A stretch of 64,000 nucleotides of DNA from Clostridiales bacterium. Lineage in GTDB: Bacteria; Bacillota; Clostridia; Peptostreptococcales; Acidaminobacteraceae. The notes under the pieces were generated by a model. It made no database searches and had not been told where the DNA came from. It saw only the letters and a list, made by a program, of their open reading frames with translations. Below are positions 1 to 8,190 of the stretch, piece after piece; positions within the stretch are counted from its first letter, which is position 1; the number at the start of each line of letters is the position of its first letter. The stretch covers positions 36,506 to 100,505 of the forward strand of contig JASUSA010000002.1 of the NCBI GenBank assembly GCA_030446305.1. Direction: 5' to 3'. Both the position numbers and the translations under genes were made by a program.

Positions 1-97
1 AAAGAAAACGACGATCGACCCGAATGTTTGTGTTGGTTGTGAAGTGTGTCTACAGGTTTGTCCGGTAAAAGCGATCGAAAAGGAGGCGGCACAATGA
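1..97 (+). CDS. iorA: Indolepyruvate:ferredoxin oxidoreductase alpha subunit, C-terminal end only
   Basis: The first 97 bases hold only the last 31 codons of a gene that begins outside the window. They encode a ferredoxin-like cluster motif, CVGCEVCLQVCP, the CxxCxxCxxxCP pattern that ends the alpha subunit of indolepyruvate:ferredoxin oxidoreductase. That subunit carries thiamine diphosphate and iron-sulfur clusters and oxidises aryl pyruvates from aromatic amino acid breakdown to acyl-CoA with reduction of ferredoxin. The stop codon overlaps the iorB start (ATGA at 94-97). The identity rests on this tail plus the recognisable iorB next to it. Confidence 0.8.
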   Translation, partial: KKTTIDPNVCVGCEVCLQVCPVKAIEKEAAQ

Positions 98-672
98 CAA
101 AAAATATCCTATTGGTTGGCGTTGGCGGCCAGGGAACGATTCTTGCCAGCAAGCTGCTGACAATTGGCTTAATGGAATCCGGCTATGATGTAAAAATGAG
201 TGAAATACACGGCATGAGTCAACGCGGCGGTTCTGTATCCTCACAAGTGCGCTTTGGCGACTATGTTGCCTCACCTGTGATCGAAGCGGGGAGTGCTGAT
301 ATTCTCGTCGCTTTTGAAAAAATGGAAGCCATGCGATGGATGCCTTATCTAAAAAAAGGCGGCAAGCTGATTGTCAATGACTTTGAGATTAATCCGATGC
401 CGGTATTGACCGGAAGAGCACAGTACAGCCCCGATATCAAATCAGTGCTTGCTGATGCAACCAAAACGGACTTTGTGGATGCCTCAAGTGCGGCAATGAC
501 CATTGGCAATCCGAAAGTGATGAATATTATTCTTCTCGGCGCATTGGTAAAGGCCATGGGACTTGAAGCAATTGACTGGCATGCCATCATTGCCGCTGAA
601 GTCAAGCCCAAATTTGTAGAGCTCAATAAACGTGCCTTTGACCAAGGCATGCAGATGATTTCACAGGCATAG
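94..672 (+). CDS. iorB: Indolepyruvate:ferredoxin oxidoreductase beta subunit
   Basis: A 192-residue protein of the gamma/beta subunit family of 2-oxoacid:ferredoxin oxidoreductases. The N-terminus has the glycine-rich motif GVGGQG (about residues 9-14), followed by the family segment MSQRGG. It pairs with IorA to decarboxylate indolepyruvate and related aryl pyruvates in the cytoplasm, giving acyl-CoA and reduced ferredoxin. The ATG at 94 is chosen because it overlaps the iorA stop and follows AAGGAGGCGG; an upstream in-frame codon at 46 lies inside iorA. The two subunits are evidently translationally coupled. A strong terminator follows at 768-812. Confidence 0.9.
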   Translation: MTKNILLVGVGGQGTILASKLLTIGLMESGYDVKMSEIHGMSQRGGSVSSQVRFGDYVASPVIEAGSADILVAFEKMEAMRWMPYLKKGGKLIVNDFEINPMPVLTGRAQYSPDIKSVLADATKTDFVDASSAAMTIGNPKVMNIILLGALVKAMGLEAIDWHAIIAAEVKPKFVELNKRAFDQGMQMISQA

Positions 673-767
673 CATTTAAGCCGATAAGGCATGTATGAAC
701 GATGCAATTGCCTTGCTTAATTTGCCTTGCATAAATGTATTGAAAAACGAAATGGGAACCTTAAATA

Positions 768-812
768 AAAGCCTGCGGTGACACTTAGAAAAGTGCTGCC
801 GCAGGCTTGTTT
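768..812 (+). terminator. Rho-independent terminator after iorB
   Basis: An 8-bp GC-rich stem (GCCTGCGG / CCGCAGGC, 771-778 and 799-806) with an inner CACT/AGTG stem, flanked by A-rich and T-rich tracts. It sits between the convergent iorB and iclR-type genes and may work in both directions. Confidence 0.8.
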
Positions 813-881
813 GATTCAAATAGTAGTGTTTGTAAATGTGGTGCATTGGATCGCTTTTATCAAGCAACATGCTGCAATACG

Positions 882-1619
882 TTACAGCCGCTCGCGGATG
901 CGTTCAATGCTCTGTCTGAGTTCAGCTTTGACTTCTGCCATTTTTTCAAGCATTTTTGGTTTATAACCTGAAAGGCTGATGCTGCATAGAAAATCGCCGC
1001 TTTTTGAAACAACTGGCATTGCGACACAGAAAAGGCCGGGTGAAAGTTCCTCATCATCATAGGCGACATGTTCGTGCTTCACGCGATCAACGGCTTCAAG
1101 AAAGCGCTCTTTGTCGACAATGGTATGTTCTGTAACAGCTGTAAACAGAATTTGAGACAAAAGATTTTCTTTATGCTCAGAATAGGCAAAGAGGACTTTG
1201 CCGGAAGCCGAACAGTGAAGCGATTTATGATCGCCGACATTGGGTACGAGGCTCATCGTCGAGTTGGATTCTCGCTTGAAAATGGTGACGCTCATATTCT
1301 TTTCGCGTACGGAAATCGTGACGGAAAATCCTGAACGTACGGAAAGCGCTTCGACTTCGTCTCCACAGACGGAGAGAATGTTGCGGTATAAATCCGTACG
1401 CTCGCCTAAAAAGTAGACTTTGTTGGCAAGTGCGTACTGGTAATCATCCTTGGTTCGGGTGACATAGTCTGTACTTTCAAGTGTTGACATGATTCGGTTG
1501 ACGGCACTTTTTGAGTAGCCTGTCAATTGCATGATTTCTTTTATGGTCAGCCGATCTCGCCTGAGAAACAGGTCGAGGACGGATAATGCTTTTCGAAGGG
1601 AATTGTTTTCTTCTTTCAT
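882..1619 (-). CDS. IclR family transcriptional regulator
   Basis: A 245-residue protein with an N-terminal winged helix-turn-helix (about residues 8-60, with the recognition-helix segment GYSKSAVNRIMSTLE) and a C-terminal IclR effector-binding domain (about 75-245, ending in the family segment SLSGYK). IclR proteins bind small organic acids and usually control nearby or divergent catabolic genes. The start is the ATG at 1619, preceded by AAGGACC on the minus strand. A near-perfect inverted repeat lies just upstream (1637-1663) and is a candidate self-operator. The gene converges on iorAB, so a link to aromatic keto-acid metabolism is possible but unproven. The ligand is unknown. Confidence 0.9.
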   Translation of the reverse strand: MKEENNSLRKALSVLDLFLRRDRLTIKEIMQLTGYSKSAVNRIMSTLESTDYVTRTKDDYQYALANKVYFLGERTDLYRNILSVCGDEVEALSVRSGFSVTISVREKNMSVTIFKRESNSTMSLVPNVGDHKSLHCSASGKVLFAYSEHKENLLSQILFTAVTEHTIVDKERFLEAVDRVKHEHVAYDDEELSPGLFCVAMPVVSKSGDFLCSISLSGYKPKMLEKMAEVKAELRQSIERIRERL

Positions 1620-1636
1620 AAGGACCTCACATGGTG

Positions 1637-1663
1637 AATATTGGCATAAAGCATGCTAATATT
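1637..1663. promoter_or_regulatory. Inverted repeat, probable IclR operator
   Basis: Arms AATATTGGCAT (1637-1647) and ATGCTAATATT (1653-1663) match at 10 of 11 positions around a 5-bp centre. The site is 18 bp upstream of the IclR-type start codon, the usual place for an autoregulatory operator. Binding by this regulator is inferred. Confidence 0.5.
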
Positions 1664-1702
1664 TTCATTATAGCTTATGCAGGGCATGCATGCAAAGTCA
1701 TT

Positions 1703-1731
1703 TTGACCCTTAAGCGCATTTCTGGTATAAT
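1703..1731 (+). promoter_or_regulatory. Sigma-70-type promoter for the PHP phosphatase
   Basis: TTGACC (1703-1708), a 17-bp spacer and TATAAT (1726-1731), a close match to the housekeeping consensus, 45 bp before the TTG start at 1776. Confidence 0.8.
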
Positions 1732-1775
1732 CTACGCGTAATCATTGATGATATCACTGAGAAAGAGAGGTAACG

Positions 1776-2498
1776 TTGAAGCCTTTAATTGATTTACACA
1801 CACATACAGTTGCCAGTACACATGCCTACAGCACACTGAATGAAAATATCGCCAATGCACAGGCGGCCGGTTTACGCATACTTGGCGTTTCTGACCACGC
1901 GCCTTCACTTCCGAATACCACTTGCCCGGCTTATTTTGCCAACTTGAGAGTTCTGCCAAGATCATATGGCGAACTGACGCTTTTGAGAGGCGTCGAACTG
2001 AATATTTTAAGTTCACACGGCGATATTGATTTATCGAATGATTTGCTCGATACCTTAGATTATGCCATCGCCAGCATTCATTTGCCCTGCTACAGCCAGG
2101 TGAACCAAGCCGGCAATACAGAAGCGCTCATTAGGGCGATGGATCATCAAAAAGTGATTATGATCGGTCATCCCGATGACAGCCGTTTTCCTGTGGACTA
2201 TGAACCGCTTGTGCTCGCTGCTAAGGAGAAGGGCGTGTTGCTGGAGGTAAATAACAGTTCGCTGGGGCCCAATGCTTTTAGGGTGGGTGCCTATGAAAAT
2301 GTCAAAGTGATGCTGACGCTTTGCAAGAAGTATGACGTTCCGGTTATGATGAGCTCAGATGCCCATTACAATATGGACATCGCGCGATTTGACTACGCCC
2401 TAGCTGTTATTGCCGAGACTGATTTCCCGGAAGCGCTGATCATGAACTTTGATGCAGAAGCTTTTCAGCAATATTTAAACGCGCGAATGCAGCCGTGA
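1776..2498 (+). CDS. PHP-domain phosphatase, YcdX-like
   Basis: A 240-residue PHP-superfamily metal-dependent phosphoesterase. The N-terminal HTH metal motif (DLHTHT, about residues 5-10) and later metal ligands (SDHAP; SSDAHY near residue 200) mark a trinuclear metal site like that of the YcdX phosphatases. The natural substrate is not predictable. The start is a TTG at 1776, supported by GAGAGG (1765-1770) at normal spacing and by a housekeeping promoter at 1703-1731. It appears monocistronic; the next gene downstream is on the opposite strand. Confidence 0.8.
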   Translation: MKPLIDLHTHTVASTHAYSTLNENIANAQAAGLRILGVSDHAPSLPNTTCPAYFANLRVLPRSYGELTLLRGVELNILSSHGDIDLSNDLLDTLDYAIASIHLPCYSQVNQAGNTEALIRAMDHQKVIMIGHPDDSRFPVDYEPLVLAAKEKGVLLEVNNSSLGPNAFRVGAYENVKVMLTLCKKYDVPVMMSSDAHYNMDIARFDYALAVIAETDFPEALIMNFDAEAFQQYLNARMQP

Positions 2499-2621
2499 TG
2501 TCTAAAAATATGATGGGGCTGTATGAGCGCATATTCGATGTATACGGGAAAACTGTACGCACGGTTTGATGAGGGGCGGATGTTTGTTCACCCGCCTACT
2601 CGATATCGATTACAGTTTACA

Positions 2622-3893
2622 TTATAGGGATTTGAATTTTATGATAAAATGCGTGTCGCCATCAGGACTGCTCGCGCAGCTAATTTTCCCGTTGTGCTGC
2701 TCGACGATTGCCTTTGCGATTGAAAGCCCCAAGCCGTAGCTGCCGCTTTGCCTTGATCGGCCTTTGTCGGCGCGGTAAAAGCGATCAAAGATATAGGGCA
2801 GGTCTTCGGGTGAAATCCCCTTTCCGGTATTGATAATGCCAATTTGCAGCGTGTGGGCTATGCGTTTGAGCTGCAATGTGATTTGGCCTTTAGCAGGCGT
2901 GTATTTAATGGCGTTATCCATTAGAATGATAATGACCTGTGCAATTTGTTCGGCATTGCCGTTCATCATGAGACTGGGTTCGATTGCGTATTGTAGGTCG
3001 ATGTCTTTCTCAAAGGCTACGACCTCTAAACCGAGCATTTGCTTTTCAATACAGTCACTGATATCAAAGGGGATGTGCATAAGCGTTTCGCTCTCGTCAT
3101 CGCTCATCTGAGTCAGATAAAGCAAGTCTCTGGTGAGGTTGCCCATGCGCTGGACTTCACTTTGAATATAACCAAGCCATTTTTGATCTTCTTCGTGAAG
3201 ATCTTTTTTATTTTGGAGCAGGACGTCAACATTTGTCTGAATAACCGCAAGTGGTGTTTTGAGTTCGTGCGATGCATCAGAAATGAATCGGCGCTGTTTC
3301 TCGAATGCGTCCTTGATAGGCTGAATAGAGCGATTGGTGAGAAATCGGCTAACAAAGTAAATGCAGATAAATGTTATAACAAAGACGGCGATAAAGGTAT
3401 ACATCAAACGATCGAGCATGCCTAACTGCGCCGTGATGTCAATAAAGGCATAGAGGGTATTGCTGCTGCGGCTGACGACGAGATAGGCCCATGCACTACC
3501 CTCCAGTGAAAAAATGCCCGTTTCTTTTTGCTGATTATTTGCGGCGGCTAAAGCATTCTCGTAGAAAGAATCTTCGGCATCAAAAAAAGAGTTTTTTGAC
3601 AGCAATTGATGGTCTCCATCGGTGAGAATGGTAAATGAAACCGTGCGCTCGGGATATTTTTCATTGACGGAATGTGTATCCGAGATTTCAAATGTCTGCG
3701 CATCGTTCTGCGGCTTGCCGTCGTCGGGCGGCTGACCGCGGTGAAAGGATGCGACCCGCGTCAGATCGTTTGCAATGGCAACCCGCATTTTATTGTAAGT
3801 AATAAAGTAGATGGATGCAAAGACGATGAACATGAGCACGGTGATAAGACTGAGATTCATGAGCATCATGCGTATCTTCAATTTTCTGAACAA
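2622..3893 (-). CDS. Two-component sensor histidine kinase
   Basis: A 423-residue membrane kinase. Transmembrane segments lie near residues 9-33 and 163-185, enclosing an extracytoplasmic sensor region of about 130 residues of no recognised fold. The dimerisation domain carries the phospho-accepting His209 in SDASHELKTP. The ATPase domain has an N-box (Asn327 in MDNAIKYTP) and a glycine-rich lid (SYGLGLSIAKAI). It overlaps the response regulator gene upstream by 16 bp, so the two are co-translated. The pair faces the VTC/DUF4956 operon and probably controls it. The signal is unknown. Confidence 0.92.
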   Translation of the reverse strand: MFRKLKIRMMLMNLSLITVLMFIVFASIYFITYNKMRVAIANDLTRVASFHRGQPPDDGKPQNDAQTFEISDTHSVNEKYPERTVSFTILTDGDHQLLSKNSFFDAEDSFYENALAAANNQQKETGIFSLEGSAWAYLVVSRSSNTLYAFIDITAQLGMLDRLMYTFIAVFVITFICIYFVSRFLTNRSIQPIKDAFEKQRRFISDASHELKTPLAVIQTNVDVLLQNKKDLHEEDQKWLGYIQSEVQRMGNLTRDLLYLTQMSDDESETLMHIPFDISDCIEKQMLGLEVVAFEKDIDLQYAIEPSLMMNGNAEQIAQVIIILMDNAIKYTPAKGQITLQLKRIAHTLQIGIINTGKGISPEDLPYIFDRFYRADKGRSRQSGSYGLGLSIAKAIVEQHNGKISCASSPDGDTHFIIKFKSL

Positions 3894-4570
3894 GTTTTTT
3901 TCACCTCCAGTGCGTAACCGACGCCGCGCGTTGTCGTGATGACGACATGGGCGTCAAGGTAATGGAGTTTTTTGCGCAGAAAGGAGATGTAGACTTCCAC
4001 GTTGTTGTGTTCAGCTTCGGAATCGTAGCCCCAAAGTTTTTCGATAATCAGTTCCTTTGAAGCGATCAGCCCTTTTCTCAACATGAGAAATGCCAGTAAT
4101 TCGCTTTCTCGAAGCGTTAGTTTTATTTCCTTTCGGTCTGTACCCAGCAGTAATGTTTCGGTATTTAAAACAATATTGCCAAAACACATGGCTTCGCTGG
4201 AGACAATTTCTCCCTTGCGTCGGGAGAGGGCGCGTATTCTGGCGAGTAATTCTTCTGTGGCAAAGGGTTTTGACAGATAGTCGTCGGCGCCGCTGTCGAG
4301 GCCTTTGACGCGATCGGCAATTTCGCCTTTGGCAGTCAGCATCAAGACGGGTGTTTCAATGTTCTCCGAGCGCATTGCTTTTAATACGTCGAGACCGTTC
4401 ATTTCAGGGAGCATAATATCTAGGATCATCAAGTCGTATATGTCGCTGAGCGCGTTGTCGAGACCGGTGACGCCGTCATGTGCCATATCAACGGTATAGT
4501 TTTGTTTTTTGAGGATTTGCGAGATTGCTTCTGCTAAATGCCGTTCGTCCTCAACCAGTAAAATTCTCAT
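3878..4570 (-). CDS. OmpR/PhoB family response regulator
   Basis: A 230-residue response regulator with a receiver domain (phospho-acceptor Asp51 in LMILDIMLPE, Lys101 in YLSKPFA) and a C-terminal winged-helix DNA-binding domain (segment VEVYISFLRKKL and GVGYAL near the end). The start is the ATG at 4570, preceded by AGGAGG. It is the first gene of the two-gene operon with the overlapping kinase. The divergent promoter of the VTC operon carries paired TTTAAG(G)TTAG direct repeats of the kind bound by this family. Confidence 0.93.
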   Translation of the reverse strand: MRILLVEDERHLAEAISQILKKQNYTVDMAHDGVTGLDNALSDIYDLMILDIMLPEMNGLDVLKAMRSENIETPVLMLTAKGEIADRVKGLDSGADDYLSKPFATEELLARIRALSRRKGEIVSSEAMCFGNIVLNTETLLLGTDRKEIKLTLRESELLAFLMLRKGLIASKELIIEKLWGYDSEAEHNNVEVYISFLRKKLHYLDAHVVITTTRGVGYALEVKKTCSEN

Positions 4571-4703
4571 GGTTTCCTCCTGTCTGCAGCGGCTTATGCG
4601 GTATGTTCTGTTTTGCCTTCATTATAGCATAGAATATAACATAGAAAACTTTAACGAAGCTTAAAAGAAAGCCTGTGCTGCATGACAAATGATGGTTTCG
4701 ACC

Positions 4704-4736
4704 TTTAAGGTTAGTTTAAGTTAGCGTGGCTATAAT
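4704..4736 (+). promoter_or_regulatory. Direct repeats and -10 element of the VTC operon promoter
   Basis: TTTAAGGTTAG (4704-4714) is followed directly by TTTAAGTTAG (4715-4724), then TATAAT at 4731-4736. No good -35 is present; the repeats take its place. This layout is typical of promoters activated by OmpR/PhoB-type regulators, and such a regulator is encoded divergently. The regulatory link is inferred. Confidence 0.6.
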
Positions 4737-4811
4737 AGGGGCAAACAGAGCGCCTTGCAGCAATGGGCTGAAGAAATGTGCGACAGGCGCGTTGAGTAGG
4801 AGGAAAATACC

Positions 4812-5531
4812 ATGGCAATTGAGGTCTTTAACAGATATGAGAAAAAATGTCTGCTTTCAGAGGATGCATACCAACAGATGCTTGCATTGATCAAGCCGCA
4901 TATGACACTTGATGCGTACCAGCAGTCAAATGGGTTTTACACCATTAGCAATCTCTATTACGATACACCTGCCGATGAACTCATTATAAGATCACTCGAA
5001 AAACCTGTTTATAAGGAAAAACTGCGTTTGAGGGCATATGGTGTACCAAAGGCAAATGATCACGTTTATTTGGAAATTAAGAAAAAATACAAAGGACTGG
5101 TCAATAAAAGGCGGACCGATATGGTGCTGTCGGAAGCACAGCGATATTTGGAAGTAAAAAAACTGCCGGATTGGAAGCCCTATCACAATCGTCAAGTGCT
5201 GAATGAGATTCAGTATCTGGTCAGTCGGTATCATTTGGAACCGGCGGTTTATATTGCTTATGACAGATGTGCTTATTTTGGCAATGGCTTGCGCATTACA
5301 TTTGATTCCAATATACGTTCAAGGCGTCATGCGCTGCAGCTTGAAGCTGGCGATTTTGGTGAACCGCTGCTTGAACGGGGACAGTGGCTGATGGAAATCA
5401 AAGCTGAAAATGCCATGCCGCTGTGGTTGACACGTGCATTGTCGGCGATGGCGCTCTTTCCGGTGAGTTTTTCGAAATACGGTAGGGCACATCAAATAAA
5501 AATGCAAAGGGAGGTTCATCAGCATGCTTGA
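4812..5531 (+). CDS. VTC-domain protein, polyphosphate polymerase-like
   Basis: A 239-residue protein matching the VTC domain, the catalytic tunnel domain of eukaryotic polyphosphate polymerase Vtc4. Basic and acidic residues expected in the tunnel are visible: RYEKKC (about 8-13), KLRLRAYG, LEIKKKYKG, and the late segment MEIKAENAMP followed by FSKYGRA. In bacteria the domain often sits beside DUF4956 proteins, as here, where the two genes overlap by 8 bp. Polymerase activity is plausible but not established for stand-alone bacterial members. The start at 4812 follows AGGAGG. The operon is probably driven by the adjacent two-component system. Confidence 0.85.
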   Translation: MAIEVFNRYEKKCLLSEDAYQQMLALIKPHMTLDAYQQSNGFYTISNLYYDTPADELIIRSLEKPVYKEKLRLRAYGVPKANDHVYLEIKKKYKGLVNKRRTDMVLSEAQRYLEVKKLPDWKPYHNRQVLNEIQYLVSRYHLEPAVYIAYDRCAYFGNGLRITFDSNIRSRRHALQLEAGDFGEPLLERGQWLMEIKAENAMPLWLTRALSAMALFPVSFSKYGRAHQIKMQREVHQHA

Positions 5532-6210
5532 TTCAATTTTTACCGGTTCAACCAGTGTTGACATTGCTTTGTTTGATGTGATGATGACAATTGTGATTGC
5601 ATTTGCCGTTGGCGGACTCATTAGCGGGACATATCGTAAAACACAACAAAACGGGCGCGTATCACAGAGTTTTGCATTGACCATGATACTGCTGCCTGCT
5701 GTGATTGCCATCATCATTATGTTGATTGGCAGCGATGTTGCCAAGGCGTTTAGCCTTGCAGGCGCTTTTTCTATTATTCGGTTTAGAAGTGCACCCGGAG
5801 ATCCGAAGGACATTGCCTATGTACTGTTTGCCATGGCAGCAGGACTTGCCGTCGGTGTTGGTGCTTATCTGTATGCGGTACTCTTCAGTGCTGTTCTCTG
5901 CCTTGGTATGTATCTGCTCAGTCGAACGCGGCTCGGCGGGCAGTCTGAGGTGTTAAGGCAACTTCAAATTACGGTGCCCGAAGATCTTGACTTTGAAAAT
6001 GCATTTGATGACATCTTAAAAAAATATACGACGCAATATGCGCTGAAACGCGTCAAAACAACCAATATGGGCAGTTTGTATCAGCTGACGTACGATGTGG
6101 CGCTAATTGAAAATACAAGTACCAAAGCGCTGATTGACGCGCTGAGGTGTCGAAATGGCAACTTGAACATCAGCTTGATGCTTGCAGCTGAGCAGGCGAG
6201 TTTTTCGTGA
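5524..6210 (+). CDS. DUF4956 integral membrane protein
   Basis: A 228-residue protein with about four hydrophobic segments in the first 140 residues and the family hallmark FSIIRFRSAPGDPKDIAY (about residues 82-99). The remainder is a soluble ferredoxin-like tail. DUF4956 proteins are common partners of VTC-domain enzymes and could form the membrane part of a polymer export or synthesis unit; that role is inferred. It starts at 5524, overlapping the end of the VTC gene, and has its own GGGAGG sequence upstream. Confidence 0.85.
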   Translation: MLDSIFTGSTSVDIALFDVMMTIVIAFAVGGLISGTYRKTQQNGRVSQSFALTMILLPAVIAIIIMLIGSDVAKAFSLAGAFSIIRFRSAPGDPKDIAYVLFAMAAGLAVGVGAYLYAVLFSAVLCLGMYLLSRTRLGGQSEVLRQLQITVPEDLDFENAFDDILKKYTTQYALKRVKTTNMGSLYQLTYDVALIENTSTKALIDALRCRNGNLNISLMLAAEQASFS

Positions 6211-6308
6211 TCGACTGCTGTAAGATGAAGGTTTGACAATGCGTTATTTGGCAATGCAACTTGTGGGAATGCAGACGGATGCGCTGTCCAGATGCATTTG
6301 TGTCGAGC

Positions 6309-7136
6309 CTAGAATGATTCTAAAATGAAAATTTGTATTTCAGTCAGGTAGAGATTTGGATCGCTGGCGATAAAGTGGTCCACGAGAACGCGTTCGAGCG
6401 CATAATCAGCTAAAATGAGGCGGTGTGCTTTAGCATAGGTGTGCATTGCCTTAAGCTGTTCGGGTGCAGACTGGTGATCGCCTCTAAAGACGACGGTGAG
6501 CCAGTTGCCGCCGGGAAGTGTTTCACGCATCGGCGTTTCGCCAAAATAAGCATCGTCGGCAAAGAGGTAAAGGCCGGTAAACTGAGTGGCATGTCGATTT
6601 TCACCGATACTGAGATCAACGAAAAAGCCGATGTCGCCAATAAAGAGGCTCGGCGGGAGGTTGGCTTCGCGCTCGAAATCCAGCATGGCGATTTCCCAGT
6701 CAAGTGGTTCGCTGATCGTTCTTCGGATGGTCAGTACATCGCGCGGCGACATCTCAAGCGGTGTTATTTTGCCGATATCTGGTAAGTGATGAATGTATGC
6801 AATGGACTGCATGCGCTTCTCGAGTCTGGATGCTAGTGCTGTCAGTGCATTGATGGTTTCGTGCGTCTGCTGCAGCTGGCGTTCTAAAATCCGGGTGTAA
6901 TCAGAGAGGTTGCGATTGCTTAGATGCTGCTTAATTTCGGCAATGGGAACGTTGAGGTGCCTTAGGTACATAATGAGTCTAAGCTCTTCAATCTTTTCCA
7001 GTGCATAGTAGTGATAACCGTTTTGCGGGTCAACACCGCTTGGTTCAAAGAGTCCGATTTGATGATAATAACGAATTCGCCTGGGCGGCATTCCCACAAT
7101 ATCGGCGATTTCTTTAACGGTCAACTGAATTTTCAT
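6309..7136 (-). CDS. MerR family transcriptional regulator with C-terminal effector domain
   Basis: A 275-residue regulator. Residues 1-70 form the MerR winged helix-turn-helix (VKEIADIVGMPPRRIRYYHQ), followed by a coiled-coil dimerisation helix (about 75-120) and a C-terminal domain that looks GyrI/BmrR-like and would bind a small ligand. It lacks the cysteine pattern of metal-sensing MerR proteins. The start is the ATG at 7136 with GGAGGC upstream. The intergenic region shared with the divergent B3/B4 gene has a promoter with the 19-bp spacer that MerR proteins act on, centred on a perfect dyad, so that gene is the obvious target. Confidence 0.9.
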   Translation of the reverse strand: MKIQLTVKEIADIVGMPPRRIRYYHQIGLFEPSGVDPQNGYHYYALEKIEELRLIMYLRHLNVPIAEIKQHLSNRNLSDYTRILERQLQQTHETINALTALASRLEKRMQSIAYIHHLPDIGKITPLEMSPRDVLTIRRTISEPLDWEIAMLDFEREANLPPSLFIGDIGFFVDLSIGENRHATQFTGLYLFADDAYFGETPMRETLPGGNWLTVVFRGDHQSAPEQLKAMHTYAKAHRLILADYALERVLVDHFIASDPNLYLTEIQIFILESF

Positions 7137-7227
7137 AATGCCTCCATAAGCCTGTTGTTTAAATGCCGTTGAAAATGAGCAGTTTCTGTGACGGTGCAGT
7201 GCTACAATGATTATAACATGAAAAGAA

Positions 7228-7258
7228 TTGACCTTACACTAGGTGTAAGGATTAGAAT
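7228..7258 (+). promoter_or_regulatory. MerR-type promoter with 19-bp spacer and operator dyad
   Basis: TTGACC (7228-7233) and TAGAAT (7253-7258) are separated by 19 bp instead of 17. Inside lies a perfect dyad, CCTTACAC (7232-7239) and GTGTAAGG (7243-7250), around a 3-bp centre. This is the classic MerR-family arrangement in which the regulator untwists an over-long spacer. It points at the gene starting at 7283. Confidence 0.85.
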
Positions 7259-7282
7259 AGGGTTAAATGATTGGAGGCCAAT

Positions 7283-7987
7283 ATGAAATATACAGTTGAC
7301 TCATGGGTGTTTGAACACATTCCCAAGGTTCGCTTCGGCATTATTGTTGCAAAAGGGCTAAAAAATTCACCGACAACAGATGAAGATTCTGCACTTCTCA
7401 GTGAAAAAGAAACAGTACTCAGGGAACGAATACCGTCAGATCAGCTTAAACAGCATCCGGATGTCGCGCTTTATCGAGAGGCGCTTCAAAGTGCCGGAAT
7501 CAATCCGAATAAATTTATGAATTCTGTTGAAGCGATGAGCAAACGCATTGTCAAAGGCGGAAGTTTGCCGAGAATTAATGCACTTGTCGATTTGTGCAAT
7601 GCCGTTGCCATTCATGAAATGGTTTCGCTTGGCGCACATGATTTAAAGGATATTGATGCAGATTTAGCCGTGCGCCTTTCTGAAGCGGGGGACTGCTTTT
7701 TGCCGTTTGGCGAAACGGCATTTGAAACCGTGAATCCGGGAGAACTCGTATTCACCAGCGGGCATAAAATTCAAACGCGCCAATGGCTGTGGCGGCAGAG
7801 TGAACTGGGAAAAATAACAGAAGCGAGTACAGATATTTTTTTTCAGCTCGTTGGCTTTGAAGGCGATCACTACGAACGGCTGACGAATGCCATGGACGCT
7901 GTCGTCGCGCTTGTCGAGGATCGATTCGGCGGCGAATACCAGCGCTTTATGTTGGACGAGGATCATCCGAGTATTGAGTTTGATTGA
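7283..7987 (+). CDS. B3/B4 tRNA-binding domain protein
   Basis: A 234-residue protein matching the B3/B4 domain of the phenylalanyl-tRNA synthetase beta subunit, found here as a stand-alone protein. Family features include SKRIVKGGSLPRINALVDL (about residues 90-108) and the later LVFTSGHKIQTRQW. Such proteins are thought to act in editing of mischarged tRNA or amino-acid handling, but the function of stand-alone versions is poorly known. The ATG at 7283 follows TTGGAGG, which excludes the upstream in-frame TTG at 7271. Expression is probably induced through the adjacent MerR regulator. Confidence 0.8.
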   Translation: MKYTVDSWVFEHIPKVRFGIIVAKGLKNSPTTDEDSALLSEKETVLRERIPSDQLKQHPDVALYREALQSAGINPNKFMNSVEAMSKRIVKGGSLPRINALVDLCNAVAIHEMVSLGAHDLKDIDADLAVRLSEAGDCFLPFGETAFETVNPGELVFTSGHKIQTRQWLWRQSELGKITEASTDIFFQLVGFEGDHYERLTNAMDAVVALVEDRFGGEYQRFMLDEDHPSIEFD

Positions 7988-8010
7988 AGGAAAAGTGAAT
8001 AAAAAGTCAG

Positions 8011-8059
8011 AAACTTGCGTGATGTATCGGGAAGGATACCATAGTGCGCAAGTTTTTTT
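8011..8059 (+). terminator. Rho-independent terminator
   Basis: Stem AAACTTGCG/CGCAAGTTT with inner GTATC/GATAC, followed by a run of T residues ending near 8059. It terminates the B3/B4 gene. Confidence 0.88.
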
Positions 8060-8123
8060 GTTACCGGAAATAGAGACTGGCATTTAAAATACAGCTGCGG
8101 AAGCGAAAGCAAAACATTACGCG

Positions 8124-8151
8124 TTACAAGCGGCGTTTATTGTTGTATAAT
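8124..8151 (+). promoter_or_regulatory. Promoter of the diguanylate cyclase gene
   Basis: TTACAA (8124-8129), a 16-bp spacer and TATAAT (8146-8151). Because the -10 element lies at 8146-8151, a translation start at the TTG at 8140 is ruled out and the ATG at 8191 is favoured. Confidence 0.6.
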
Positions 8152-8190
8152 AACAATTACTTGGAGAAAAGAATATCAAGCGGGGGCTTT

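Noticed and set aside
345..707. 120-codon frame on the minus strand across iorB
   Set aside because: It lies wholly antisense to a well-matched gene, has no ribosome binding site and resembles no protein family.
2570..2610. Terminator between the PHP and kinase genes
   Set aside because: Only a 5-bp GGCGG/CCGCC stem with no T-run is visible.
5319..5813. 164-codon minus-strand frame across the VTC and DUF4956 genes
   Set aside because: It spans the overlap of two supported genes on the other strand and shows no family features.
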